Of a DNA stretch of 64,000 bases, positions 46,201 through 55,022 are shown piece by piece. The translations under genes were made by a program, and so were the position numbers. Numbering within the stretch: position 1 is the first letter of the stretch; each line of letters opens with the position of its first letter. The DNA is from an uncultured Pseudomonadota bacterium. GTDB lineage: Bacteria; Pseudomonadota; Gammaproteobacteria; Steroidobacterales; Steroidobacteraceae. The notes under the pieces were generated by a model that searched no databases, was not told the origin of the DNA, and saw nothing but the letters and a program-made list of their open reading frames with translations. Location: positions 1 through 64,000 of the forward strand of contig CAIKMS010000033.1 in assembly GCA_903828595.1 (NCBI GenBank), in the 5' to 3' direction.

Positions 46201-46260
46201 GGCGCTGGGTACAGCGCGTACGGGCGTACGTACGTTGCAGGCCTTGCGTACCGCTTTTGA
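43234..46260 (+). CDS. TonB-dependent receptor of the Xanthomonas/Caulobacter type
   Basis: A 1008-residue outer-membrane receptor. It has a signal peptide (to about AYA, residue 31), a TonB-box-like EEIVVTG (51-57), a plug domain (about 65-180, with LPGITLSRTTGGEGQKVSIRG) and a 22-stranded barrel ending LAYRF. The phrase ETMSRPNLNQLAPT and the overall length match the TonB-Xanth-Caul group, which imports oligosaccharides. It is 111 bases downstream of agaK in the same direction, with AAAGGA before the ATG, and likely brings amino-sugar glycans across the outer membrane for the GH36 enzymes. Confidence 0.92.
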   Translation: MTTKNLSLRLRVPQAVALALLSVSTNGPVYAADISSEPSAGPAPTSQGNLEEIVVTGLKASLEKSLDLKKNASIVLDSINATELGRFPDDDVADSLSHLPGITLSRTTGGEGQKVSIRGLGPQYNLITLNHRILATDDDSRDIAFDVLPSEVIAGADVLKSSQASALEGSIGGTVNLRTASPFDNPGLHGGVHAEGNYNTLSTLKGSKYSAFVENTNDDRTLGFLVGLVHSDNKIRTDSLNAYSQNIYGPTTFPFDGGPDAVPLAATPCCITFGSIFDEKKRDALSGSLEWRPNDSLKIVADGLFTRLRDPQVGYNESYYFPYGVDQNGNSEWSNAVVKNGVVTSVTANTFQPEMVNNTMSRNVDTSMFGLNVSWKPTARLNLVGDVYRSVANRPEGGNDTFVTAGLVTNGPYAQDILTLTDLPNSLPSLNVAIPPSQLGLTSCPTGTASNTNAGYCSYTALMNSGFLNNNKYWSTHYVGLNGYSVRDQVTGFTLDGTYDVDKGFFSRLLFGAGYSSREKTRTDISNDWTNGSGQYGTLYNTAGCDIQCSPYSFGSQGFNVVSMVNPPNFMQGAGGSYPTTLPQLNSAQLLNFLKSLNGKPNPYYCQSYPTVCQAPYTAFDFSKTLPQANPYNSYDVTEKTSSFYVEGEFAGDEWSGNIGLRVINTSTTAATAVAVPSSLWTPTTVGSTQTWNVQYPTSQPIGANGRYTLALPSANFNYWVTPQKLQLRVAAAETMSRPNLNQLAPTSSNNAINGQPQLFYGGTAGLKPIKSYQADVSLEWYYQPHSALTGAIFGKKIIDDIYTGVQTGIDLGTKQYVGGPPGTVPGTPFVWTVQAPANGARSIFTGIEITWQHILENGLGTHMQYTYTRTKGYDQFGTDVGAINAVPPTTISIGFLYDKGPISADINWDHASGYTYACSSCTEVPGWPAIADPFNWMTASLHWKFAKGFEVYAEGKNLTNSVARTYLNGNPLLPWAPGQSVGQSSSGVGAGYSAYGRTYVAGLAYRF

Positions 46261-46270
46261 TTAACCCTGT

Positions 46271-46298
46271 CCCCAGGCCAGGCGGTGTCTGGCCGGGG
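46271..46298 (+). terminator. Hairpin after the TonB receptor gene
   Basis: ccccaggccag (46271-46281) pairs with ctggcc and gggg (46289-46298) around a seven-base loop, ten bases past the stop. There is no T-run after it, so it may be a factor-assisted terminator or a 3'-end stabiliser. Confidence 0.5.
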
Positions 46299-46413
46299 GG
46301 ATACGGATCAAGCCGTGATGGCACGGTATTAATTCGCGTGTAGGATGTGGCTGGGCAACGAACTTGGTTAGGAGTTCATGGCCGCCTAGCGCTATCCGGG
46401 AATTGATACGACG

Positions 46414-48204
46414 ATGTTTACAATCTATTTACGCGTTATCAAGCTTCTAGCACCAGAGAAAGGCCTCGCGCTCGTTCTCGTCATTGCTAACCTCGCCTTA
46501 GCCGGCGTGTATTTTGTGGAACCCTGGCTATTTGGCAAAGTTGTTGATGCACTAGCCTCCCAGGTTCATACCGATGCGTGGTACTACATTGAACTGTGGA
46601 GTGCCATCGGCTTAGGCGGCGTTCTCGCCAGCGTGTTGGTGTCCTTACACGCGGACAGACTGGCCCATCGACGACGATTGGCAATCATCGGGGATTTTTT
46701 CGCCCACGCCATCGCCCTTCCCTTGTCGTGGCACGGGGAGCACCACACCGGAAAGCTACTTCGCATATTGCACTCGGGTAGCAGCAACTTGTTCGGTATC
46801 TGGCTTGGGTTTTTTCGTGATCATTTAGTCACCGTTCTGTCCATCGCCGTCATGATTCCACTGGCGCTAAGGATGAACTGGAAGCTGGCTGCCCTGATGA
46901 TCTTATTAATGACGACTTTTTCAGTGTTCAACGCCATCGCTATGCGCCGTACGAGCAAGGCCCAGGACGAGGTGGAGCGCCTGCACAACGCAATCTCTGA
47001 ACGAGCCAGCGACGTGTTTGGCAACGTTATGGTGGTGCAGAGCTATACGCGTGTTGCGGCCGAAGTCGGCGATCTGCGTGGCATGATGAAAGACGTGCTA
47101 AAGGCGCAGTATCCGGTATTAACCGGTTGGGCATGGCTCAGCGTTGCTAACCGAACTGCCAGTACTCTTACCATCGTTGCTATCTTTGCGCTGGGCGCGT
47201 CTTTGAACGGACAAGGCGAGGCCAGCGTAGGCACAATTGTCAGTTTTGTAGGATTCGCTAATCTTCTCATCGGGCGGCTTGAGCAGTTCGCCAGCTTTAT
47301 CTCGGGCTTGTTTTTCCAGACGCCCTCGCTACGTGATTTTTTCAATGTCCTCGACACTCCAGCAGCGGTTCGTGAGATCCCGGGCATGCCGGACATGGGT
47401 ACCGTGCGTGGTGAGGTTCACTTCGATAATGTGTCCTTTGGCTACGATGCGAAGCGTCCTGCCATACGAAATCTCAGCTTTCACGTTCCGGCCGGCGCAA
47501 CGGTTGCGATCGTAGGCCCAACGGGCTCGGGCAAAACAACAGCTTTAAGCCTGCTGTACCGCGTTTATGACCCCAGCAGTGGCACCATCACGATAGATGG
47601 TCGGGACATTCGACAGGTAGACCTCAATTCTCTACGACGCAATATCGGCGTCGTATTTCAAGATGCGGGGCTATTTTATCGCTCGATTGCCGATAACCTG
47701 ACACTCGGCCGGCCCGATGCCAAGCCGGCGGACATTGAGGCCGCGGCCCGTGCCGCAGAAGCCCATAATTTTATCGTCATGAAACCCGATGGCTATGCAA
47801 CAGTTATCTCCGAACGAGGGCGCTCCTTGTCCGGTGGCGAGCGACAAAGGCTATCCATCGCACGGGCGATGCTCAAAAACGCACCCATCCTCATCCTGGA
47901 TGAAGCGACCAGTGCGCTGGATAATGCGACCGAAGCTCGCATACAGCGTGCGCTGGATACATTAACCCGCGAGCGAACCACCTTCGTGATTGCTCATCGA
48001 CTGTCGACCGTACGCAATGCCGACCTTATCCTGGTGCTACGCGAAGGAGAGCTGATCGAGCAAGGCCGTTACGATGATCTGGTACGTCAAGGTGGCGTCT
48101 TTGCCGAGCTCGATGCTCAAGGACGGTTCGTCGCCGATGCACAGGAGTCTGACGAACCTGGCACCGGCGACGCGGGTGTAGACCTAGAGCCTAATCCGGC
48201 CTGA
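46414..48204 (+). CDS. ABC exporter with fused membrane and ATPase domains, NdvA-like
   Basis: A 596-residue half-transporter. Six hydrophobic helices form the N-terminal exporter domain (about 15-310); the ATPase follows with Walker A GPTGSGKTT, Q-loop VFQDAGLF, signature LSGGERQR and Walker B ILILDEAT. The N-terminal VIANLALAGVYFVEPWLFGKVVD resembles the beta-(1,2)-glucan exporter NdvA more than MsbA. The C-terminal tail is acidic and variable. It is 150 bases after the TonB receptor on the same strand, but a hairpin lies between, so it may be independent. No glucan synthase (NdvB) is in the window. Confidence 0.82.
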   Translation: MFTIYLRVIKLLAPEKGLALVLVIANLALAGVYFVEPWLFGKVVDALASQVHTDAWYYIELWSAIGLGGVLASVLVSLHADRLAHRRRLAIIGDFFAHAIALPLSWHGEHHTGKLLRILHSGSSNLFGIWLGFFRDHLVTVLSIAVMIPLALRMNWKLAALMILLMTTFSVFNAIAMRRTSKAQDEVERLHNAISERASDVFGNVMVVQSYTRVAAEVGDLRGMMKDVLKAQYPVLTGWAWLSVANRTASTLTIVAIFALGASLNGQGEASVGTIVSFVGFANLLIGRLEQFASFISGLFFQTPSLRDFFNVLDTPAAVREIPGMPDMGTVRGEVHFDNVSFGYDAKRPAIRNLSFHVPAGATVAIVGPTGSGKTTALSLLYRVYDPSSGTITIDGRDIRQVDLNSLRRNIGVVFQDAGLFYRSIADNLTLGRPDAKPADIEAAARAAEAHNFIVMKPDGYATVISERGRSLSGGERQRLSIARAMLKNAPILILDEATSALDNATEARIQRALDTLTRERTTFVIAHRLSTVRNADLILVLREGELIEQGRYDDLVRQGGVFAELDAQGRFVADAQESDEPGTGDAGVDLEPNPA

Positions 48205-48208
48205 CCGC

Positions 48209-48817
48209 CTAACTGATAAGCCCTTCTGCTTTCATGGCGGTCAGGGTGGCTGCACGCCCGGCCACGCGGCCCTGAAATGCAGCCAAGTGCGGGAAAGCAC
48301 TTAAATCTACTTTTAGGTGTTGCGCCCAGTTGGTCACCGTAAACAAATAGGCATCCGCAACCGTGAAATGATCGCCCATCAAATACGGTTTAGCGGTCAA
48401 CTCCTGCTCAATTAATTCGTAGCGCTTAGCCAAATAGGCGACGCGTTCGGCACGGGCCTCGGCGCTGATTGTGGGCCTGAATAAAGGGCCGTACGATTTA
48501 TGCAGCTCCGAGTTGATATACGCAAGCCATGCCTGCAACTCGTAGCGTTCCCAGGTGCCATTCACCGGTGCCAGGTGCTTGGAAGGCTCCAGATCGGCCA
48601 AATATTGCAGGATCGCGACGCCCTCTGTCAGCACATGTCCATTATCAAGCTGCAGGGCGGGTACGTAGCCCTTGCGCGTGATCTGCATGAAATCCTGACC
48701 GTGTTCAGTCGTCTTGGTAGCAAGGTCTACCCGCTCGATTTCCAGCTTCAGCCCTACCTCGGTAGCGATGATATGGGAGGCGAGTGAACAAGCGCCAGGC
48801 GTGTAAAACAGTTTCAT
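48209..48817 (-). CDS. Glutathione S-transferase, GstA (beta class)
   Basis: A 202-residue GST with the beta-class N-terminus MKLFYTPGACSLASHI, in which Cys10 is the residue that contacts glutathione in bacterial beta-class enzymes. The second domain includes LMGDHFTVADAYLF, a helix-cap motif for the family. The ATG at 48817 matches the family start; the upstream extension of 40 codons is not like any GST. Probably detoxification of electrophiles. It converges with the ABC exporter gene with four bases between stops. Confidence 0.92.
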   Translation of the reverse strand: MKLFYTPGACSLASHIIATEVGLKLEIERVDLATKTTEHGQDFMQITRKGYVPALQLDNGHVLTEGVAILQYLADLEPSKHLAPVNGTWERYELQAWLAYINSELHKSYGPLFRPTISAEARAERVAYLAKRYELIEQELTAKPYLMGDHFTVADAYLFTVTNWAQHLKVDLSAFPHLAAFQGRVAGRAATLTAMKAEGLIS

Positions 48818-49094
48818 AGTGGTTCCTCTACAGCAAGAAAAGGCTATTCCGGCTAAAACAAGATTCTCATTATTGACCCCAGCCATGACAACTTGACGTG
48901 TTGCGCCCGGCGGTTGGCAATCGTTTGAACTGCCCATCGCCGCTCAGGACGCCGCCTAGCCAGTCACAAAGCAGCTGGGGCAGTAAATAAAGAATTACCC
49001 CTACAGGGAAAGCGGTACACCGCGGTACAATTAACCTAAGCGATCATCTGTTGATATTGCGACGCATCAAATCACGGAGTTAACGAATTCGCCG

Positions 49095-52000
49095 ATGAGC
49101 GAGCCTACCCCACTGCGCAACGTCACCCTAGAGGATAAATACCTTCTTAAGGAAGGCCGCCTTTATCTGACCGGTATTCAAGCGCTGGCGCGGTTGCCGA
49201 TGCTTCAACAGGAGCGCGATCGTCAGGCGGGCCTTAATACCGCCGGCTACATCTCCGGATACCGCGGCTCGCCACTGGGCGGGCTCGATATCGCTTTAGG
49301 CAAAGCTAAAGATCTACTAAAGCAACTCGACATTATCTTTCAACCCGGCGTTAACGAAGAACTCGCCGCCGACGCGCTCTGGGGAACACAACAACTCAAC
49401 CTCTACGATAGCGCTCAGCGTGACGGCGTATTTGGTCTTTGGTATGGCAAAGGCCCAGGAGTGGATCGCTCCACCGACGCGCTTAAGCATGCTAACGCCG
49501 CGGGTAGCTCGCAACACGGCGGGGTACTGGTGTTAGCCGGTGACGACCATGCCAGTAAATCCTCCACTCTAGCCCACCAATCTGAGCCCATTCTGATCGC
49601 CGCCGGTATTCCGGTGCTGTACCCGGCCGGTGTGCAAGAATTTATCGAATTTGGCTTGCACGGCTGGGCCATGAGCCGCTTTACTGGTTTATGGGTCAGC
49701 ATGAAGTGTGTGACCGATCTGGTGGACTCCAGTGCAACGATAGACTTAAAAACCGCACTGCCCGAGATTCACCTACCTAAAGACTGTATCTGGCCAGCCG
49801 ACGGGGTGAATCTTCGCTGGCCGGATTCACCTCTTGCCCAAGAGGCGAGGATGGTTCGCTACCGATGGCCAGCCGCAACGGCTTACGCGCGTTCCAATGG
49901 CCTAAACCGAGTAGTTATCGATGCTCCCCAAGCGCGCCTTGGCTTGGTCAGTGCCGGTAAAGCCTATCTCGATGCCCGTCAGGCACTCAATGATCTGGGA
50001 TTAGAGGATGATGATTGTCGCGAACTCGGCATTCGCTTTTACAAGATCGGCATGGTTTGGCCCGTCGACACGCTGGGCATGCAGCAGTTTGCTGATGGCT
50101 TAGAAGAAATACTGGTCATTGAAGAAAAGCGACCTCTGCTGGAACAGGCGCTCAAAGATGCCCTGTATCACCTTCCCGAGCATTCAAGACCTAAAATCCT
50201 GGGCAAGACGCTGGCAAACACCCCAACCTCGAACTCAGCCGAAAGCACGTCATTTAGCTTACCGGCTCACTATGAATTGTCGGCCGCAATGATCGCTGAA
50301 GCCTTAGGCAACCATATATTAAGGCAACCGTTACGCGAGTCCTTGCGTACCCGTATTCAGGCACGCTTAGAAACCATCAAGTCCAAGACCGAACAATCTA
50401 ACAGTCAGGTCGTTGCAGCTGAGCGAAAGCCCTGGTTCTGCTCCGGTTGTCCCCACAACCGCTCCACCGTAGTGCCGGAGGGTTCCCGTTCTTTAGCCGG
50501 CATTGGCTGCCACTACCTGGTCGTGGGCATGAACAGGCAAACCCAGACGTTCACCCAGATGGGTGGCGAAGGCGTCCCGTGGCTGGGTCAGATGCACTTT
50601 TGCTCGGATAAGCACGTGTTTGCCAATCTGGGCGACGGTACCTACTTTCATTCCGGCATGTTAGCTATTCGTGCGGCCGTGGCGGCCAAGGCGAATATCA
50701 CCTACAAGATTCTTTACAACGATGCGGTGGCAATGACGGGCGGGCAATCGCTGGACGGAGTCTTAACGGTCGCGCAGATGGCCCATCAGGTAACCGCTGA
50801 GGGCGCTACCCGGGTTGTCATCGTTAGCGCCAACCCCAATAAATACGCGTCTCGTTTGGGTCTGCCGGCGTCAGTTCAGGTTTACCACCGTGATGAGTTG
50901 GACAGCGTACAGCGCACGCTACGTGACGTGCCCGGGACCACCGTTCTGATTTATGAGCAGGTCTGCGCAACCGAATTACGCCGCCGCCGCAAACGCGGGA
51001 AAATCCAAGACGTCAATCACCGAGCCTTTATAAACCAGGCGGTTTGCGAGGGTTGCGGCGACTGCTCTAGGGCGTCTAACTGCCTTTCGGTTGAACCCGT
51101 GGAGACCGTACTGGGCGTCAAGCGGCAGATCAATCAGTCCTCCTGCAACAAGGACTTGTCCTGCATCCAAGGGTTCTGCCCCAGCTTTGTCGTGACTCAG
51201 GGTGCCAAGCTTAAGAAGGCCACAACAACCCCTTATCCGGCGCCTGAAAACCCAAACCTCGCACTTCCAGAAAAGGCACTGAACGCACTCACTCGACCGG
51301 TGCGAATTCTTATCACCGGGGTTGGCGGCACCGGCGTGGTTACCATTGGCGCCTTAGTGGGTATGGCCGCCCATTTAGATGGACGATCAGTCCGGGTCAT
51401 GGACATCACAGGACTGGCTCAAAAAGGTGGCTCTGTCACCACGCACATTCAAATCGCTGACAGTGACGAGCAGATACAATCGATGCGTGTCTCTGCGGGT
51501 ATGGCCGATGTCCTCATTGGCTGTGACGCGGTCGTATCAGCCTCCAAGGACACGTTGTCACTGGTGAGTCGCTCGCTCACGCAAAGCGTGATCAACCATG
51601 CCGCAACGCCTACCAGTGACTTTGTCATGAATCGCAATTGGGCTTTTCCTCAAGAAGAACTCGAAGGCTCCATCAAAGGCGCAGTCAATGATTGTGAGTT
51701 TGTCGATGCCAGCGCGCTTGCCCTGAAATATTTAGGCGACACGCTGTATGCCAATCCATTAATGTTGGGATACGCTTGGCAGAAAGGTTTAATACCCTTA
51801 TCCAGAGCGGCTTTGCATCGGGCGATTGAATTAAACGAAGTCGCCGTCGAGCGAAATCTAAAAGCTTTTGAAATGGGTCGCGCTATCGCGGTTGAAGCTC
51901 AAGAAACCGCAGCCGGCACAGCCGTTCATAGCACGACATCCGTAAGCGACGATTCCATTGAGAAAACGCTTGAAGGTCACCGACAGCGGCTGGTGAGCTA

Positions 52001-52604
52001 CCAAAACGCGGCTTACGCGGCTCGCTTTAGCCAGGCAATTGCAAAACTGCAGGCTAAAGAAATTCATCTGAACGCGAGCTCTGCTTATGAATTAACAAAA
52101 GTTACCGCTCGAAATCTCGCTAAACTAATGAGCTACAAGGATGAATACGAAGTCGCGCGCCTGTATACCAACGGCGATTTTCTGGCTCAGTTAAGAGAAC
52201 AATTTGATGGCGAACCGGGGCGAGACTATCGCCTCGAATTTCAGTTAGCGCCTCCTGTCTTTGCCAAACGTAATGCCCAGGGCGAATTGATCAAAAAGTC
52301 CTACGGGCCGTGGATGCTCACGGCATTTAAAGTTTTAGCAAATTTTAAATTCCTGCGAGGAAGCGTTCTCGACCCGTTTGGCAAGACCGATGAACGACGT
52401 CAAGAGCGAAAGTTGGTGGAGGAATACCTTTCTTTACTTGATAAATTTTGCGCGACACTGACCCTTAAGAATTATTCGATTGCGTTAAACTTAGCGAACG
52501 TACCGGATCAAATTCGCGGCTATGGACATGTCAAAGAGAAAAGCATTCTTGAGGCAGCTCGGATAAATGCAGAGCTTCATAAAGCCTACGATTCTTTGAC
52601 TTAA
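49095..52604 (+). CDS. Indolepyruvate:ferredoxin oxidoreductase, fused alpha-beta form
   Basis: A 1169-residue cytoplasmic enzyme joining the IorA and IorB parts, as in proteobacterial homologues. Near the N-terminus are GYRGSPLGGLD and DDHASKSSTLAHQSE; the thiamine-diphosphate part has WFCSGCPHNRST and GDGTYFHSG. A ferredoxin-like segment holds CEGCGDCSRASNC and CNKDLSCIQGFCP for Fe-S clusters. The C-terminal gamma domain starts TGVGGTGVVTIG. It oxidatively decarboxylates aryl-2-oxo acids (indolepyruvate, phenylpyruvate) to acyl-CoA, with ferredoxin as electron acceptor. It stands next to a 2OG oxygenase and a Liv-type importer. Confidence 0.92.
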   Translation: MSEPTPLRNVTLEDKYLLKEGRLYLTGIQALARLPMLQQERDRQAGLNTAGYISGYRGSPLGGLDIALGKAKDLLKQLDIIFQPGVNEELAADALWGTQQLNLYDSAQRDGVFGLWYGKGPGVDRSTDALKHANAAGSSQHGGVLVLAGDDHASKSSTLAHQSEPILIAAGIPVLYPAGVQEFIEFGLHGWAMSRFTGLWVSMKCVTDLVDSSATIDLKTALPEIHLPKDCIWPADGVNLRWPDSPLAQEARMVRYRWPAATAYARSNGLNRVVIDAPQARLGLVSAGKAYLDARQALNDLGLEDDDCRELGIRFYKIGMVWPVDTLGMQQFADGLEEILVIEEKRPLLEQALKDALYHLPEHSRPKILGKTLANTPTSNSAESTSFSLPAHYELSAAMIAEALGNHILRQPLRESLRTRIQARLETIKSKTEQSNSQVVAAERKPWFCSGCPHNRSTVVPEGSRSLAGIGCHYLVVGMNRQTQTFTQMGGEGVPWLGQMHFCSDKHVFANLGDGTYFHSGMLAIRAAVAAKANITYKILYNDAVAMTGGQSLDGVLTVAQMAHQVTAEGATRVVIVSANPNKYASRLGLPASVQVYHRDELDSVQRTLRDVPGTTVLIYEQVCATELRRRRKRGKIQDVNHRAFINQAVCEGCGDCSRASNCLSVEPVETVLGVKRQINQSSCNKDLSCIQGFCPSFVVTQGAKLKKATTTPYPAPENPNLALPEKALNALTRPVRILITGVGGTGVVTIGALVGMAAHLDGRSVRVMDITGLAQKGGSVTTHIQIADSDEQIQSMRVSAGMADVLIGCDAVVSASKDTLSLVSRSLTQSVINHAATPTSDFVMNRNWAFPQEELEGSIKGAVNDCEFVDASALALKYLGDTLYANPLMLGYAWQKGLIPLSRAALHRAIELNEVAVERNLKAFEMGRAIAVEAQETAAGTAVHSTTSVSDDSIEKTLEGHRQRLVSYQNAAYAARFSQAIAKLQAKEIHLNASSAYELTKVTARNLAKLMSYKDEYEVARLYTNGDFLAQLREQFDGEPGRDYRLEFQLAPPVFAKRNAQGELIKKSYGPWMLTAFKVLANFKFLRGSVLDPFGKTDERRQERKLVEEYLSLLDKFCATLTLKNYSIALNLANVPDQIRGYGHVKEKSILEAARINAELHKAYDSLT

Positions 52605-52689
52605 ACCCGAGGCGTGGATTGTTGACGTCGAAGCACCCACGGCAGACCGTTGCTGCCAAGCAGTCTTAAACAGGATTTTGGAGTTTCTT

Positions 52690-53499
52690 GTGGATACGAT
52701 ATTAAATTTAGAAGACTATCCTTTGCATCAAGCAGACTCGCAGGCTCTCGCCAGCCTCGTGGCGACCTGCAAGAAGCAACTCGCCGAGGAAGGCATGTTT
52801 AATTTAGTTGGCTTCATGAAGCCGGCAGCAGTACTCAAAGCAGCCGCTGAATTGGAACCGTTGTTCCAGGACCAGGCGTATACGCATCAGCGCGATCACA
52901 ACGTCTATTTTCTAAAAAACGTCGCCGGCATATCGCCCGATCATCCCGCGCTGCGACGTTTTCACACCATCAATCATACGATTTGTGATGATCAAATGAC
53001 CCACACGATCACCCACCAAATCTATGAATGGCAGCCGCTTATTGATTTTCTCGCTAAGGTAATGGGGCAGCCTCATCTGTACTGCATGCAAGACCCTCTG
53101 GCACGGGCCAACGTCTTGGAATATCGACCCGGCGAAGCGCTGAACTGGCACTTTGATCGATCTAAATATACAACCACGCTGCTAATTCAAGGTGCGGAGT
53201 CAGGCGGTATTTTTGAATACGCCAGCAACCTTCGATCAGAAACTGACCCAAACTATGAAGCGGTGGGCAAACTTCTGGCTGGCGACCCGAGTTCGATACG
53301 TGTTAATCCTTTCGAGGCCGGTACTTTAAACGTCTTTGCGGGCCGAAACACCCTGCATCGGGTTACTACTGTTGAGGGCCACAAACCTCGCCGAGTCGCA
53401 GTGTATTCGTACTACGACAAACCGGATGTCACGTTTAATGACAGCGAGAGACTCGGCTTTTACGGCCGCACAGGCTCTCACCCAACCCTTACACAATAG
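52690..53499 (+). CDS. 2-oxoglutarate/Fe(II)-dependent oxygenase, HalD/BesD-like family
   Basis: A 269-residue cupin-type dioxygenase. The iron site appears as WHFDRSKYTTTLLIQ (His and Asp of HxD) with the distal His in RNTLHRVTTVEGHKPRR, whose Arg would hold 2-oxoglutarate. The overall pattern resembles the HalD/BesD family, but here the Asp is kept, so hydroxylation is more likely than halogenation. The GTG at 52690 with GGAG six bases upstream is the likely start; the TTG four codons earlier is less so. It overlaps tail-to-tail with the AKR-RidA gene by 11 bases. Substrate probably an amino acid, by inference. Confidence 0.82.
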   Translation: MDTILNLEDYPLHQADSQALASLVATCKKQLAEEGMFNLVGFMKPAAVLKAAAELEPLFQDQAYTHQRDHNVYFLKNVAGISPDHPALRRFHTINHTICDDQMTHTITHQIYEWQPLIDFLAKVMGQPHLYCMQDPLARANVLEYRPGEALNWHFDRSKYTTTLLIQGAESGGIFEYASNLRSETDPNYEAVGKLLAGDPSSIRVNPFEAGTLNVFAGRNTLHRVTTVEGHKPRRVAVYSYYDKPDVTFNDSERLGFYGRTGSHPTLTQ

Positions 53500-54970
53500 C
53501 TTCAGCTTCGATCTCTACCAGATAGTCGCCAACCAAGTTGGCGACTTCTATTAAGGTATTTGCCGGCCGAATCTGTGAAAAGTAGCGGCCGTGAACACGT
53601 GATACCGCCTCCCAGTCTGACACGTGGCGTAAGTAAATCCGTGTGCGAACGACATCGTTAAGACAAGAGCCCAAGGGACTTAGGCTCGCTGCAATCTTGT
53701 CTAAAATGTAGACCGCCTGTCCGGCCGGATCACCGGCGCAGACCACCCGTCCCTGACCATCAGTTGCGGTGGTACCGCTGACTAAGATGCGATCTTTCAC
53801 ACGCACGGCGCGACTGAATCCGCAAACCGTCTCCCAGATGCTACCGGTTGAGACCTGCTGCCGCTCGTTACCCGGCTGCGTGGTGGCCGTATACGCTTTA
53901 GGCATCGTCTGTAAGTGATGGCTGAGATCTCCCGAGGCCGTTAAAAAAGGTGGCTTACGGTATTCATCACCGCAATCACCGTCCAACATCACGGATTGGC
54001 TAAAAGCGTCGTCGAGTTCCTGTCTGTCCTTTTCATCCAAAGAAAAACTCAACGTAGCCAGATTAGAAGCGCGATGCTCGCGCTCGCCTAATCGAGCACC
54101 GATGATGACAGCAGCCACGGCGGGATGATCTAAAACCCATCGACTCGCCACATTAGAAATCGAGACGTCATGACGTCGAGCGATGCGATCCAGGGCGACT
54201 AATATTCCTTGCAGTGCTGACCACCCACCCAAGGCGTCAACAAAGCGCTTGTACTTCATCTTGCTCCAATCATCGATAGCACCCGGTGCAGGTTCCGGTT
54301 TTCCCAGCCATCGCTTAGAGATAAGGCCACCGCCAAGGGTTCCGTAAGCCAGTAATCGAACATCATTCTCTAAACAAAAGCTGCTCATCTGCTGTGCAGC
54401 GCGTCGATCGAGCACTGAAAAACTGACTTGATTGGTTTTTATCGGGATGCCGTTTTTGACAACAACACGCAAATGTTCCGTGTCAAAGTTGGTGACTCCC
54501 AGATGCCGAATCAATCCTTGATCGCGCAAAATTGACAACTCGCCTAGTGCATCTAAATAGGCGGGATGCTCAAAGCTCCACCAATGAAATTGCAACAGAT
54601 CAATGCTTTCAACACCTAATCTTTTCAGACTGCGCTGCACACCCTCCCGGACAACGGCCGCCGTCATCGGCCCGGGTACCGGACACCATTTCGTAAAGGC
54701 CACGGGCCGCGCCGCCACCGAAGTCTCGCCAGCGGCCACCCGCTCAAACATTCGTCCGGTAATTAACTCCGCACTGCCGTAATGATCAGCCATATCGAAG
54801 GTGTCAAAGCCGGCACGGGCATAGTCCAGCAGCGAGCTGGATGCTATTTGCGGATCCAGCAGGGTTCCCCCCCGCTCTTGGTCTGCCACCTGCCAAAGAC
54901 CGGTCACCAATCGACTGATCTCCAGATCCGCCGCCAGCCGATAGCGCGTGGGTACTGACGAGTTGCTCAT
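53489..54970 (-). CDS. Aldo-keto reductase fused to a RidA (YjgF) domain
   Basis: A 493-residue two-domain protein. Residues about 10-325 form an aldo-keto reductase barrel with Tyr in DMADHYGSAE, catalytic Lys in FTKWC and His in LQFHWWS, so NADPH-dependent carbonyl reduction is likely. Residues about 355-493 form a RidA-type domain (VSGTTATDGQGRVV, VVRTRIYLRHVSDW), a family that hydrolyses reactive enamine or imine intermediates. RidA's key Arg in the TRIYL stretch is present. The join suggests that the imine released by one enzyme is handled together with a carbonyl. It converges with the oxygenase gene and lies downstream of the Liv binding-protein gene. Confidence 0.88.
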   Translation of the reverse strand: MSNSSVPTRYRLAADLEISRLVTGLWQVADQERGGTLLDPQIASSSLLDYARAGFDTFDMADHYGSAELITGRMFERVAAGETSVAARPVAFTKWCPVPGPMTAAVVREGVQRSLKRLGVESIDLLQFHWWSFEHPAYLDALGELSILRDQGLIRHLGVTNFDTEHLRVVVKNGIPIKTNQVSFSVLDRRAAQQMSSFCLENDVRLLAYGTLGGGLISKRWLGKPEPAPGAIDDWSKMKYKRFVDALGGWSALQGILVALDRIARRHDVSISNVASRWVLDHPAVAAVIIGARLGEREHRASNLATLSFSLDEKDRQELDDAFSQSVMLDGDCGDEYRKPPFLTASGDLSHHLQTMPKAYTATTQPGNERQQVSTGSIWETVCGFSRAVRVKDRILVSGTTATDGQGRVVCAGDPAGQAVYILDKIAASLSPLGSCLNDVVRTRIYLRHVSDWEAVSRVHGRYFSQIRPANTLIEVANLVGDYLVEIEAEAIV

Positions 54971-55022
54971 TTTTTCGAACCTTTAACCGTGGGTAAGGAA
55001 GACCGTGCGCCGTGACTTCACC

